Source: Chloroflexota bacterium (GTDB lineage: Bacteria > Chloroflexota > Anaerolineae > Anaerolineales > UBA4823). From it: a stretch of 64,000 bases of DNA. This document shows, piece after piece, positions 27,684-36,400 of the stretch (positions are counted from its first letter, which is position 1; each line of letters opens with the position of its first letter). A program made the position numbers and the translations under genes. The stretch spans positions 486,467 to 550,466 of the forward strand of contig JAKOUW010000096.1 in the NCBI GenBank assembly GCA_029782365.1, given 5' to 3'. Under the pieces are notes generated by a model, which ran no database searches, was not told the origin of the DNA, and was given only the letters and a program-made list of their open reading frames with translations.

Positions 27684-28547
27684 ATGCAGCGCCAAACGCC
27701 TGAAAACCGCCTGCGCATCCAAAAGCTCGGCTTTGCCGCCCTCAGCCTGGTGGCGGCGGTGACCGTTTTGCCGATCATCCTGGTGGTAGTCTATATCCTC
27801 GTGCAGGGTCTGCCGGCTATATCCTGGGAATTCCTGACCACCGTCCCGCACGATGGCATGCGCGCTGGTGGCATCTGGCCAGCCATCCTGGGCACATTCT
27901 ACCTGACATTGGGCACGGCTGTGTTTGCCGTCCCGCTTGGCCTGGGTGCGGCGATTTACCTCTCCGAATATGCCAGCGATAATTTCTGGACGCGCCTCAT
28001 CCGCCTGGCCATCATCAACCTGGCGGGCATCCCTTCCGTGGTGTACGGCCTGTTCGGCCTGGGTTTGTTTGTGCTATTCTTGCGTTTCGGCACCAGCATT
28101 CTGGCGGCCTGCCTGACTCTGTCCATTATGACTCTGCCGGTCATCATCAGCACCTCCGAAGAGGCTCTGCGTTCGGTGCCCCAGTCGTTCCGCGTGGTCA
28201 GCATTTCTTTGGGCGCCACCCGCTGGCAGACGATCCAGCGCATTGTCCTGAAAGAAGCCCTGCCTGGCATCTTGACCGGTGTGATCCTCGGCCTCGAACG
28301 CGCCGCCGGTGAAACTGCCCCCATTTTATTCACCGGGGCTGCCTTTTTCCTGCCGCGCCTGCCTCATTCGATCTTCGATGCCACCATGGCCCTGCCTTAC
28401 CACCTGTTTGTCATTTCCACCCAGGTGCCCGGAATGACCCTTCAAATCCAATACGGCACGGCGCTGGTGCTGGTCGTGTTCGTCTTAGGCATGAACCTGG
28501 CGGCCAATTTTGTTCGCTCGCGAGCGCGCGCTCGCCGCCAGTGGTGA
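27684..28547 (+). CDS. pstA: Phosphate ABC transporter permease PstA
   Basis: 287 residues with six transmembrane helices. The family signatures are AGIPSVVYGLFGLGLF, the coupling loop SISLGATRWQTIQRIVL and GLERAAGETAPILFTGAAFF. It starts 8 bp after pstC and ends 7 bp before the pstB start, inside the pst operon. Confidence 0.95.
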   Translation: MQRQTPENRLRIQKLGFAALSLVAAVTVLPIILVVVYILVQGLPAISWEFLTTVPHDGMRAGGIWPAILGTFYLTLGTAVFAVPLGLGAAIYLSEYASDNFWTRLIRLAIINLAGIPSVVYGLFGLGLFVLFLRFGTSILAACLTLSIMTLPVIISTSEEALRSVPQSFRVVSISLGATRWQTIQRIVLKEALPGILTGVILGLERAAGETAPILFTGAAFFLPRLPHSIFDATMALPYHLFVISTQVPGMTLQIQYGTALVLVVFVLGMNLAANFVRSRARARRQW

Positions 28548-28554
28548 GGGCGGC

Positions 28555-29310
28555 ATGGATAAAATCATCATCGAAAATCTCAGCCTGGGCTATTCCGACG
28601 GCACAGAATCTTTGCGCGGCATCAATCTCAACCTGCCCGAGCGCCAGATCAGTGTGCTGTTTGGTCCGGCTGGCGGCGGTAAATCCACTTTGCTGCGTGT
28701 GCTCAACCGCTTGAATGACCTGGCCGATGTGGTCACCGTCCAGGGGCGTGTGTTGATCGATGGCGAAAATATCCTCTCCCGAAGCACGGATGTGATCGCC
28801 CTGCGCCGCAAAGTGGGTATGGTCTTTGCCCGGCCGGTGGTGCTGCCGTTGTCTATTCGCGGCAATTTAACCTATGGTTTGGAACTGGCAGGTGAGCGCC
28901 GTCCAGCCGTGTTGAAAGCCGCCGTTGAGCGCAGTCTGGCGCAGGCCGCCCTGCTCGATGAAGTCAAAGACCGCCTCGGCGACCCCGCGATTGCCCTGTC
29001 TGGCGGCCAGCAGCAGCGCCTTTGCCTGGCGCGGGTGCTGGCCTTGCAGCCCGAGATCATCCTGCTCGACGAACCCACCTCGGGTCTGGACCCGATTTCC
29101 ACGGCTAGAGTCGAATCGTCTCTGCAAGAATTGAAGAAAGAATACACCGTGATCCTGGTGCCGCATTCAGTCCAACAGGCAGCCCGCATGGCCGATTTTT
29201 CCGCATTTTTCTTACAGGGTGAACTGGTCGAAGCTGGTCCAGGCAAAAGCCTGTTCACTTCCCCCAAAGACAAACGCACCGAAAATTATGTCGAAGGCAG
29301 GTTTGGGTAA
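28555..29310 (+). CDS. pstB: Phosphate ABC transporter ATPase PstB
   Basis: 251 residues from the ATG at 28555; an upstream in-frame start would overlap pstA and lacks a binding site. Walker A is GPAGGGKST (about residues 36-44), the ABC signature LSGGQQQRL, Walker B IILLDEPTSGLD, and the switch His is in LVPHSV. It energises phosphate uptake. No phoU follows, which is less usual for pst operons. Confidence 0.95.
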   Translation: MDKIIIENLSLGYSDGTESLRGINLNLPERQISVLFGPAGGGKSTLLRVLNRLNDLADVVTVQGRVLIDGENILSRSTDVIALRRKVGMVFARPVVLPLSIRGNLTYGLELAGERRPAVLKAAVERSLAQAALLDEVKDRLGDPAIALSGGQQQRLCLARVLALQPEIILLDEPTSGLDPISTARVESSLQELKKEYTVILVPHSVQQAARMADFSAFFLQGELVEAGPGKSLFTSPKDKRTENYVEGRFG

Positions 29311-29320
29311 TCTCCGAAAA

Positions 29321-29348
29321 GGGAGAAGCGGCTTGCGCCGCTTCTCCC
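29321..29348. terminator. Perfect hairpin after pstB
   Basis: GGGAGAAGCGGC, loop TTGC, GCCGCTTCTCCC: a 12-bp perfect stem 10 bp after the pstB stop. No T-tract follows on the + strand, though on the - strand a TTTT follows. It is the likely end of the pst operon. The rest of the gap to 29657 is AT-rich and holds only the promoter of the next gene. Confidence 0.6.
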
Positions 29349-29630
29349 GAACTTGCCCCCCCTGTTTGCCCCCGTATGGCTCAAACCCCCTTATCTCAAC
29401 CCCCTCAGAATAATCCCCCGATAAGTCCACTGTCTGGCCCCCTGCCATAAGGCAGTGCAGAAGCCATTGAAAAATTATATAATTCATTTATACACCTTAA
29501 AAACCTGAAAATGAATAGACAACCAGCGATATTATCTAGACAATTGTACTGGACTTACTATCTGGCCTCAGAATAGCTTGCGGAAACGGTATTTTTCAGG
29601 TACATTGGATTAACGGATGCAGTAATTTAT

Positions 29631-29636
29631 TACAAT
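29631..29636 (+). promoter_or_regulatory. -10 box upstream of the response regulator gene
   Basis: TACAAT 20 bp before the ATG, followed by GGTGAGGAT as ribosome binding site. The -35 is weak (TTGGAT at 29605-29610 with a 20-bp spacer). Confidence 0.4.
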
Positions 29637-29656
29637 AGCTGGTTTGGGGTGAGGAT

Positions 29657-30355
29657 ATGTCAAGGAAGATTCGCGTGGCGATCCTGGATGATCACCAGGG
29701 TATTATCGATGGGTACAATTTTCGTCTGAACAATCAACCAGATATCGAAGTTGTTGCGGCTGCTCGGTTTGGCGAACAGCTTGAGTCTATGCTGGCTGCC
29801 CATCCAGCGGATGTGCTCATATTGGATGTTTTCGTACCAACTTCTCCCGATAATGCCAATGCATATCCTCTCCTTTTTATCATTCCCAGCTTACGCGCAA
29901 AATACCCTCAAATGAAAATGATCATCATCTCCATGCATGGTCAGCGCACCTTGATTTCCGCAGTTTTAGAAGCCGGCGCCAGCGGTTATGTGCTCAAGGA
30001 TGATTCCAACGCCATCCTCGAACTCCCATCCATTGTGCGCATCATCGCCAATGGTGGGCTCTATTGGTCCGAGCAGGTGGCGCACCTGCTGATGCCGCAG
30101 TCAAACACCGAGACAATCCATTCATTGACTGGACGGCAGGTGGAAGCCCTGTCGCTGTGCGCGGCTTACCCTGATGCCTCCACCTATGATTTGGCATGCA
30201 GGATGAATATCAATAAGACATCGATGCGCACCCTGCTGTCTGAGGTTTATCACAGATTGAACGTCCACAGCCGCGCTGCCGCCGTGAAGAAAGCGCTGGA
30301 TATCGGGCTCATACCGCACGCTGAATCGCCGCAAGAGGTGAATCGACTACCATAA
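29657..30355 (+). CDS. NarL/LuxR-type response regulator
   Basis: 232 residues. The receiver domain (about 1-125) has the acidic pair in LDDHQG, the phosphorylation Asp in DVLILDVFVP, the Ser switch in IIISMH and the conserved Lys in YVLKDD. After a short linker, a LuxR-type HTH occupies about 155-218 (LTGRQVEALSL, then VYHRLNVHSRAAAVKKAL). The HTH is rather diverged from consensus. The kinase gene begins 23 bp downstream, so the two form a two-component pair. Position after pstB is not proof of phosphate control, because PhoB is of a different family. Confidence 0.88.
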   Translation: MSRKIRVAILDDHQGIIDGYNFRLNNQPDIEVVAAARFGEQLESMLAAHPADVLILDVFVPTSPDNANAYPLLFIIPSLRAKYPQMKMIIISMHGQRTLISAVLEAGASGYVLKDDSNAILELPSIVRIIANGGLYWSEQVAHLLMPQSNTETIHSLTGRQVEALSLCAAYPDASTYDLACRMNINKTSMRTLLSEVYHRLNVHSRAAAVKKALDIGLIPHAESPQEVNRLP

Positions 30356-30377
30356 ATTCGGTTATAATCTGGGGGTA

Positions 30378-31889
30378 ATGGCTTCCGACAATTTATCGAC
30401 AGACCATTTTTTTTCATCGGTATTCCAATTTAGCCCAGACTCAATGATCATCACGCGCGTCAACGATGGCGCGTATTTGTTTGTTAACGAAGCAGCTATG
30501 TTGCTCACAGGCTTTTCTCGCCAGGATTGGGAAGGAAAATCTGCCGCCACCAATGATTTAGGCCTGTGGGCTGATGATAATGACCGGCAGCGGCTGTTGG
30601 AGGCTTTGCGCACACAGGGGAAAGTCACCGCAATGGAATTTCCCTACCGCCGCCACGATGGCGCCATCCGCATCGGGCAGGTAGCGGCGCGCTTTATCAC
30701 TTACCAGGGCGACCTGTGCCTGCTGACGATCTCACGCGACATCACCGAGCAAAATCAAATCGAGAAGGAATTGCAAGAAAGCCGCGATCGCTTGCGCCGT
30801 CTGACTGAAGAACAATCCCAGCTCCTTGAGCTTTACTCCGAAAAAATAACTTCGATTGCGGATGAAGGCGAACTGGTGAGCCTTCTGCGTGACCAGGTGC
30901 TGGCGCGCCTCAGAGTGCGCCAATCTGCCTTGCTCCGCCTTACTCCGGAGAATACCCTCAACGTCGTGTACAAACAGGAGCTGGAGAGCTCTCAAATTCA
31001 TCCCGGCGCTCCACTGGCTCATTCGTTTTACCGGCGGTATGTTTCTCCAGATCCTGCCACCAGGAGTGATGATCATTATCCCCATGGATGGGTGCGCGTC
31101 TCACTGCCTCTCCTTCTCAAAGGCAAACCTGTTGGGGTTTGGCTGCTTGGCCGGCGAGAGCCGGATGATCATTACTTGCCAGCCGAAATAGCCATTCTGC
31201 AGGCCCTGGCTCACCAGGCGGCAATCGTTTTGATCAATTTCGATATCACAGAACAACTCAAGGATTTATACCGCTCTGACATCGATCGTACTGAAAAATT
31301 TCACCAGCGGCTGGCGCAGGATTTGCACGATGACGTGTTGAGCCACCTGGCGCAGATGAAGGCTCTGTTTTTGGAGGGTCATTCAAGAGCAGAAATCGAT
31401 CAGGCCTACCAGGAGGCCGTCAACCGCATTCGCAGTATTATCAATACCATGCGCCCTCTGATGCTTCATTACGGCCTGAAAGCCGCCTTGAAAGAATTGA
31501 TTGATGAGCTGGAGCAAATGAACGATCGCGCAGTCGCAATTCGCCTGGATGTGGCTGACATTGGGGCGCGCTATCCCCAGGAAGTTGAACTGCACTTATT
31601 CCGCATCATTCAGCAGGCCGGCCGCAACACCTTGCAGCATGCAAAGGCGTCCTATTTAAGCATCAAGGGAGCTCTGGGAGCTTCGAATATAGATATCCTG
31701 GTGGAGGATGACGGCATCGGTTTTGAAAGCGGATCGCCATTGAGAATTGACGAGCTTGCGGCCCAACGGCGCTTTGGCCTGGTGAGCATGTTGGAACGTG
31801 CCGCGCTGATCGGTGCCCATCTGCAAATCCTTGCAGCACCCGGCCAGGGAACCCGCATGCACATCACATGGCAAGCGGCAGTTCCCTGA
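30378..31889 (+). CDS. NarL-family sensor histidine kinase (PAS-GAF-HisKA_3-HATPase)
   Basis: 503 residues with no transmembrane segment, so cytoplasmic. A PAS domain with PAC is at about 10-130, a coiled coil around 130-155 and a GAF domain at about 155-295. HisKA_3 has the phosphoacceptor His317 in QDLHDDVLSHL. The HATPase part has N-box QQAGRNTLQHA, where the usual Glu is Gln, G1 box EDDGIGFE and GLVSMLERAALIGA. It should phosphorylate the adjacent regulator. TATAAT at 30363-30368 lies nine bases before the ATG, so it may also have its own near-leaderless promoter. The stimulus is unknown. Confidence 0.88.
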   Translation: MASDNLSTDHFFSSVFQFSPDSMIITRVNDGAYLFVNEAAMLLTGFSRQDWEGKSAATNDLGLWADDNDRQRLLEALRTQGKVTAMEFPYRRHDGAIRIGQVAARFITYQGDLCLLTISRDITEQNQIEKELQESRDRLRRLTEEQSQLLELYSEKITSIADEGELVSLLRDQVLARLRVRQSALLRLTPENTLNVVYKQELESSQIHPGAPLAHSFYRRYVSPDPATRSDDHYPHGWVRVSLPLLLKGKPVGVWLLGRREPDDHYLPAEIAILQALAHQAAIVLINFDITEQLKDLYRSDIDRTEKFHQRLAQDLHDDVLSHLAQMKALFLEGHSRAEIDQAYQEAVNRIRSIINTMRPLMLHYGLKAALKELIDELEQMNDRAVAIRLDVADIGARYPQEVELHLFRIIQQAGRNTLQHAKASYLSIKGALGASNIDILVEDDGIGFESGSPLRIDELAAQRRFGLVSMLERAALIGAHLQILAAPGQGTRMHITWQAAVP

Positions 31890-31893
31890 AACG

Positions 31894-32268
31894 TTACTCC
31901 CAATCTTCAGGAATATAGCGGCGAATCCGCTTGATCTCGCCGTGCTTTTTCTTGGCACCCATCCGCGCCGCCTTCGATGTGACGCTCGGGCGAGTGGCTC
32001 TGCGCACTTTTGGCGCTTCAAGGGCTTTTTTTATTAAAGTAATGAAACGCTGGGTGGCATCGAATCGATTTTGTTCCTGTGTGCGGTATCTTTTCGCTTC
32101 TATGATCAGTATTCCATCCTCTGTCACGCGACTGCTGGCCAGCCTGAGCAAGCGTTCTTTGACATCTGCATCCAATGAGAGGGAACTGCGAATCGCAAAC
32201 CTCAACTGAACCGCTGTCGCCACCTTGTTCATACCCTGTAGGACAGCCGATGCACTTCTCAATTCCAT
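31894..32268 (-). CDS. ArfB-like protein lacking the GGQ motif (chimeric, probably decayed copy)
   Basis: 124 residues. From MNKVATAVQLRFAI onward it is a typical ArfB/class I release-factor-like protein with the basic C-terminal tail that enters the ribosomal mRNA channel (GAKKKHGEIKRIRRY). The N-terminus carrying the catalytic GGQ is absent. It is replaced by 12 residues (MELRSASAVLQG) that are homologous to sequence found downstream of the arfB copy at 40873. Residues from about Val15 to Thr73 are encoded by DNA almost identical to that other copy. Without GGQ it cannot hydrolyse peptidyl-tRNA by the known mechanism. It may be a pseudogene or, less likely, a competitor of ArfB. Confidence 0.65.
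   Translation of the reverse strand: MELRSASAVLQGMNKVATAVQLRFAIRSSLSLDADVKERLLRLASSRVTEDGILIIEAKRYRTQEQNRFDATQRFITLIKKALEAPKVRRATRPSVTSKAARMGAKKKHGEIKRIRRYIPEDWE
32048..32229 (-). repeat. 182-bp near-identical block, copy 1 (arfB core)
   Basis: Aligned by eye with 41021-41202 it differs at one base only (t at 32101, a at 41074). It encodes the middle of the ArfB-like proteins. Sequence on either side diverges sharply, showing recent conversion or duplication. Confidence 0.85.
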
Positions 32269-32310
32269 TCAGCTACCTCCGGCAGCCCAGTCCCAGGAGA
32301 AAAAAGAAAA

Positions 32311-32736
32311 TTACTCCCATTCTTCCGGAACATAGCGACGAATCCGTTTAGTTTCGCCATGCTTTTTCTTCTCACCTACCCGAGCAGCTTTTGACGTAAC
32401 GCTCGGGCGCGTGGCCTTGCGCACCTTAGGTTTTTCGAGAGCTTTCTGAATCCAGGCGATCAACCGTTGGGTGGCATCAAACCGGTTCTGTTCCTGGGTG
32501 CGATATCTTTTCGCCTCTATGATCAATATGCCATCTTCTGTTACGCGACTGCCGGCCAGTTTGATCAAGCGCTCTTTAACGTCTTGATCCAGCGAGGGTG
32601 AATTGCGAACGTCAAATCGAAGTTGAACTGAAGTCGCGACCTTATTTACGTTTTGGCCTCCAGGGCCAGAGGCGCGAATGAAATCAAATTGAATCTCGCT
32701 TTCCTCGATTTTTACAGAGGAGTTAATCTCGATCAT
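32311..32736 (-). CDS. arfB: Alternative ribosome-rescue factor ArfB (YaeJ), copy with GGQ
   Basis: 141 residues, the usual ArfB length. It hydrolyses peptidyl-tRNA on stalled ribosomes. The catalytic GGQ is at residues 26-28 in ASGPGGQNVNK, followed by SVQLRFDV, and the C-terminal tail is Lys/Arg-rich (KKKHGETKRIRRYVPEEWE). TATACT lies six bases before the ATG, suggesting a leaderless mRNA. The GGQ-less copy lies directly downstream on the same strand. Confidence 0.92.
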   Translation of the reverse strand: MIEINSSVKIEESEIQFDFIRASGPGGQNVNKVATSVQLRFDVRNSPSLDQDVKERLIKLAGSRVTEDGILIIEAKRYRTQEQNRFDATQRLIAWIQKALEKPKVRKATRPSVTSKAARVGEKKKHGETKRIRRYVPEEWE

Positions 32737-32742
32737 GGCTTA

Positions 32743-32748
32743 AGTATA
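32743..32748 (-). promoter_or_regulatory. -10 box of a leaderless promoter (arfB, 32736)
   Basis: TATACT on the - strand with exactly six bases (TAAGCC) before the ATG. Confidence 0.5.
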
Positions 32749-32810
32749 ACAGTTCACTCCGATACAATCGTTGAAGAGGACACTTTTGGTATATTTGTAT
32801 GTTTATGAAT

Positions 32811-33128
32811 TCAGATAAGATCGGGCAATTCAAATCCCCGCCAACGCAAATCTATCCCACCCAATTCCTTGATTGGGAAACCCCGATTCTTATCTTGACC
32901 AAAATTTCCCTTACCAATCTGCACCTCTGAATTTAATTTCATGTGATTGAACCAATTGAATAAGACCCTGACTTTGAATTGGACACCCCGTTTACATTTG
33001 ATTGGTCCTGTTTTTTTACGACATAGCTCTATGGTGGTGATCGGGTCCTGGTCATGAACGGCCTGGCGGGATTGGTCTTTGGCCTCCTGTTCATCAACCA
33101 AGGTCTGGAAGTAGACATGTATTTTCAC
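32811..33128 (-). CDS. Uncertain small ORF in a 667-bp AT-rich gap
   Basis: 105 residues, mixed charge, no signal peptide, no domain I recognise. The first codons (MKIHVYFQTLVDEQEAKDQ) look protein-like, but base composition is unlike the neighbours and no clear binding site precedes it. It may be spurious or part of a decayed gene. Apart from this ORF and a hairpin at 33165-33205, I see nothing in 32749-33400. Confidence 0.2.
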   Translation of the reverse strand: MKIHVYFQTLVDEQEAKDQSRQAVHDQDPITTIELCRKKTGPIKCKRGVQFKVRVLFNWFNHMKLNSEVQIGKGNFGQDKNRGFPIKELGGIDLRWRGFELPDLI

Positions 33129-33164
33129 TTTTACTTGGATATCTTTTTCACGTGATAATACCTG

Positions 33165-33205
33165 AGCTGACCTGGACGGTGCTCGTCGCCCAGGTCCAGG
33201 CAGCT
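33165..33205. other. Inverted repeat upstream of the giant surface-protein gene
   Basis: AGCTGACCTGGAC and GTCCAGGCAGCT pair over 12 bp with one bulged base around a 16-nt loop. Without a T-tract it could be a terminator or a regulatory hairpin. Confidence 0.4.
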
Positions 33206-33412
33206 CAATGAACGCTAAAATTTCAGTCTTGTTTAAATGAAAAATACGGATAAAATATATCCCATTAGTGAATCTGAGAGGGTTATCGGTTAAATTAGCT
33301 CAATCGATTGGCCCTTGGATTACGATCCAGGCAAAACCAGACAGCCGTTCAATTTACCATCGCCATTTCCTCGGAGACTTGACTTATTTATGGATTAATA
33401 TAGGTGAAGACG

Positions 33413-36400
33413 ATGCGCACGATTTTCCGCTTGCTGAATGTCTTGATGGTCATTTTGTTCAGCCTGGGGCAGCAGCCCCTGGCAGGCCCCGCCTCCGGTA
33501 CTGCACCGGTGCTCTCGGCCCTGTGGCCCTCCGTGCTGGCAGCAGGCGGCCCCGGTATCACCCTGACCCTGACCGGCTCCGGCTTTAATGCCAATTCGGT
33601 GGTGCGTTGGTTTGGCTCCGCCCGGGTCACGACGCTGGTCAGCCCCACCCAGCTGACCGCGGCCCTCACCGACGCCGATGTGGCTACCCCCGGCGCCGCC
33701 AGCATCACCGTGCTGGATTCCTCCCCCGGCGGGAGCGAATCGGCGGGGCTGATCTTCACCGTCTATGCCCGCGCCAGCCTGGACACGACCGCCGATACGG
33801 TCATCGGCCAGCCCAACTTCACCTCCCAGGGCGCCGCCCCTGCCCCCGGCCCCGCCTCCCTCTCAGCCGCTTATGCCACCGCCATCGACTCGGGCGGCAA
33901 CCTGTATGTCGCCGACACGACCAACAACCGCGTCCTAGAATTCGACGCCCCGCTGACCGATGGCAAATCCGCCAGCCGCGTCTTCGGCCAGCCCGATTTC
34001 ACCTCGAACGGCGGGTCTTCCAGCGTGCTGACCGCCACCAATCTCTACGCTCCTTTCGGCGTGGCGGTCGATTCCCATGACAACCTCTACATCGCCGACA
34101 GCTACCACAGGCGCATCCTCGAGTATGACGCTCCCCTCGTCTCGCCCATCCACGCCGGCATGCCTGCCAGCCACGTTCTGGGCGGCCCGGACTTCATTTC
34201 GGCTTACAGCGGCGGGAGCGTTACCTCCAGCGCCCTGGCTTCTCCCGTCGCCGTGGCGGTCGACCGGGCCGGGAACATCTACGTTGCCGACAACGGCTGG
34301 CAGCGCGTCACCGAGTATGATGCGCCCCTGGTAGACGGCAAGGCCGCCAGCCGGGTCTTCGGCCAGCCGTCGCTGACCGCCTGGCCCTACACTGGGGCCG
34401 GCGATTCCCAGGTCAGCGGCCCGGTGAGCCTGGCGCTGGACTCTGGCGGCAATCTCTACATCGCCGACGCCGGCAACCACCGCGTCCTGGAATTTGACGC
34501 CGCGATGAGCGCACCGCTCAACGCCCAGGTTTACGCCAACCGCGTCTTTGGCCAGCCCGATTTCACCGGCCACAGCCCCAACCAGGGCGGGGCCATCGGC
34601 GCAGCCACCCTGAACAATCCCTATGCGGTGGCGGTCGACCCCTGGGGCAGCCTGTACGTCGCCGACCTGGGGAACAACCGCGTCCTGCGTTACGCCGCGC
34701 CGTTAGCCTCGACCACGCCCGGCCCGGCCGCCGTTCAGGTCTTTGGCCAGAACGGCAGCTTTCTGAGTGGGACTGGGAACAACGGCGGACTGGGACCTGC
34801 CAGCCTGGCCGCGCCGCACGGTCTGAGCGTTGCCGCTGGCGGCAGCCTGGTGGTCGCCGACAGCGGGAACATCCGCGTCCTGGTCTACGATACGCCGCAG
34901 TCTTATCCTGCACCTACGGTGAGCGATATCAGCCCGCGGGTTGCGGCCGCAGGCAGCCCGGCCTTCACCCTCTCGGTTACGGGCACAGGCTTTGGCCCGC
35001 TCTCCCTCGTTCGCTGGAACGGCTCGAATTGGCCGTCCACGATGGTCAATTCCACCCGCCTTGATGCAGCGATCCCGGCTTTGAATCCCTCGGCCAATGC
35101 CAACTCAGGCGTCGATGTGCTCAACCCCGCCCCCGGAGGAGGCGCCTCAACCCCGCCTGGCGGGGTGGTGCTGCACTTATACAACCGCGCCTCATCCGAT
35201 GTGACCGCAGACGGTGTGCTGGGCCAGCCCGATTTCAGCAGCGGCACGCTCAACAACCCGGCCCTGCCCGGCCCGGCTAACCGCCTTAGCAGCCCGGCCG
35301 CCGCGGCGGTCGATCCCATCAGCGGGCGCATGTTCGTGGCCGATGCCAACAACAACCGCGTGCTGAGCTGGGCCAGCTCAGGCGCCTTTGCCAACAGCCA
35401 GGCCTCCGACCTGGTCCTCGGCCAGCCCGATTTCAGTCAGACCGGCCCCAACACCGGCGGGCTCAGCGGGGCCACACTGTTTCACCCTTCCGCCCTGGCC
35501 TTCGATTTCCTGGCCGGAATCCTGTACGTGGCCGATACCGGCAACCACCGCGTCCTGGGCTTCGCCGGTTCGTTCAGCAGCGGCATGGCTGCATTCCAGG
35601 TCCTGGGGCAGGGCGGCAGTTTCAGCTCGGGCTTGCCGAATAACGGCGGGCTGTCGGCATCCAGCCTCTCCTCTCCGTCAGGCCTGGCCGTTTCCCCCAC
35701 CGGCGGCCTCTTCGTCGCCGATACCGGCAACCACCGCGTCCTGTACTTCGATCAGCCCCTGAACAGCGCCGCCGCCATCCGGGTCTTCGGGCAGGGGGGC
35801 AGCTTCAGCGCCGCAGCGCCGAACAACGGCGGCGTCAGCGCCGCCAGCCTGAACGGCCCCGCCGGGCTGGCCTGCGATCCCATCACCGGCGCTTTGTATG
35901 TGGCCGACAAGGGCAACCACCGGGTCCTGGGTTTTTCCACGCCGTACGCCGGCTCTGCACCCAGCGCCAACCTGGTTTTCGGGCAGGGCGGCAGTTTCAG
36001 CGCCAACCAGGCCAACAACGGCGGGATCAGCGCCTCCAGCCTGAACAACCCCTCCGCCCTGGTGGTGGATTACCTTTCCTATCTGTATGTCGCCGACAGC
36101 GGCAATAATCGGATGCTGTTATGGACTGCCCCGCTGACCTCGCTGCCTGCGACCTACGTTTTCGCGCAGGCCGGCCACTTCAACAGCGGCGATGCCAACC
36201 ACGGCGGCCTCAGCCGCGACAGCCTGAGCGCGCCTGCCGGGTTGGCGGTGGATGCCAGCAATAATATTTACATCGCCGACGCCGGCAACCAGCGCCTGCT
36301 GGAATATGACGCCCCCAGCGGCATCCCTGGCGCCATCCTTTCCTCCATCAGCCCCAGCCAGCTCCCCGCCGGGGGTCCGGGCTTCACCCTCACCCTCAAT

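Noticed and set aside
28510..28554. Upstream start for pstB
   Set aside because: It would overlap the end of pstA and adds residues not found in PstB; the ATG at 28555 follows directly after the pstA stop and gives the normal length.
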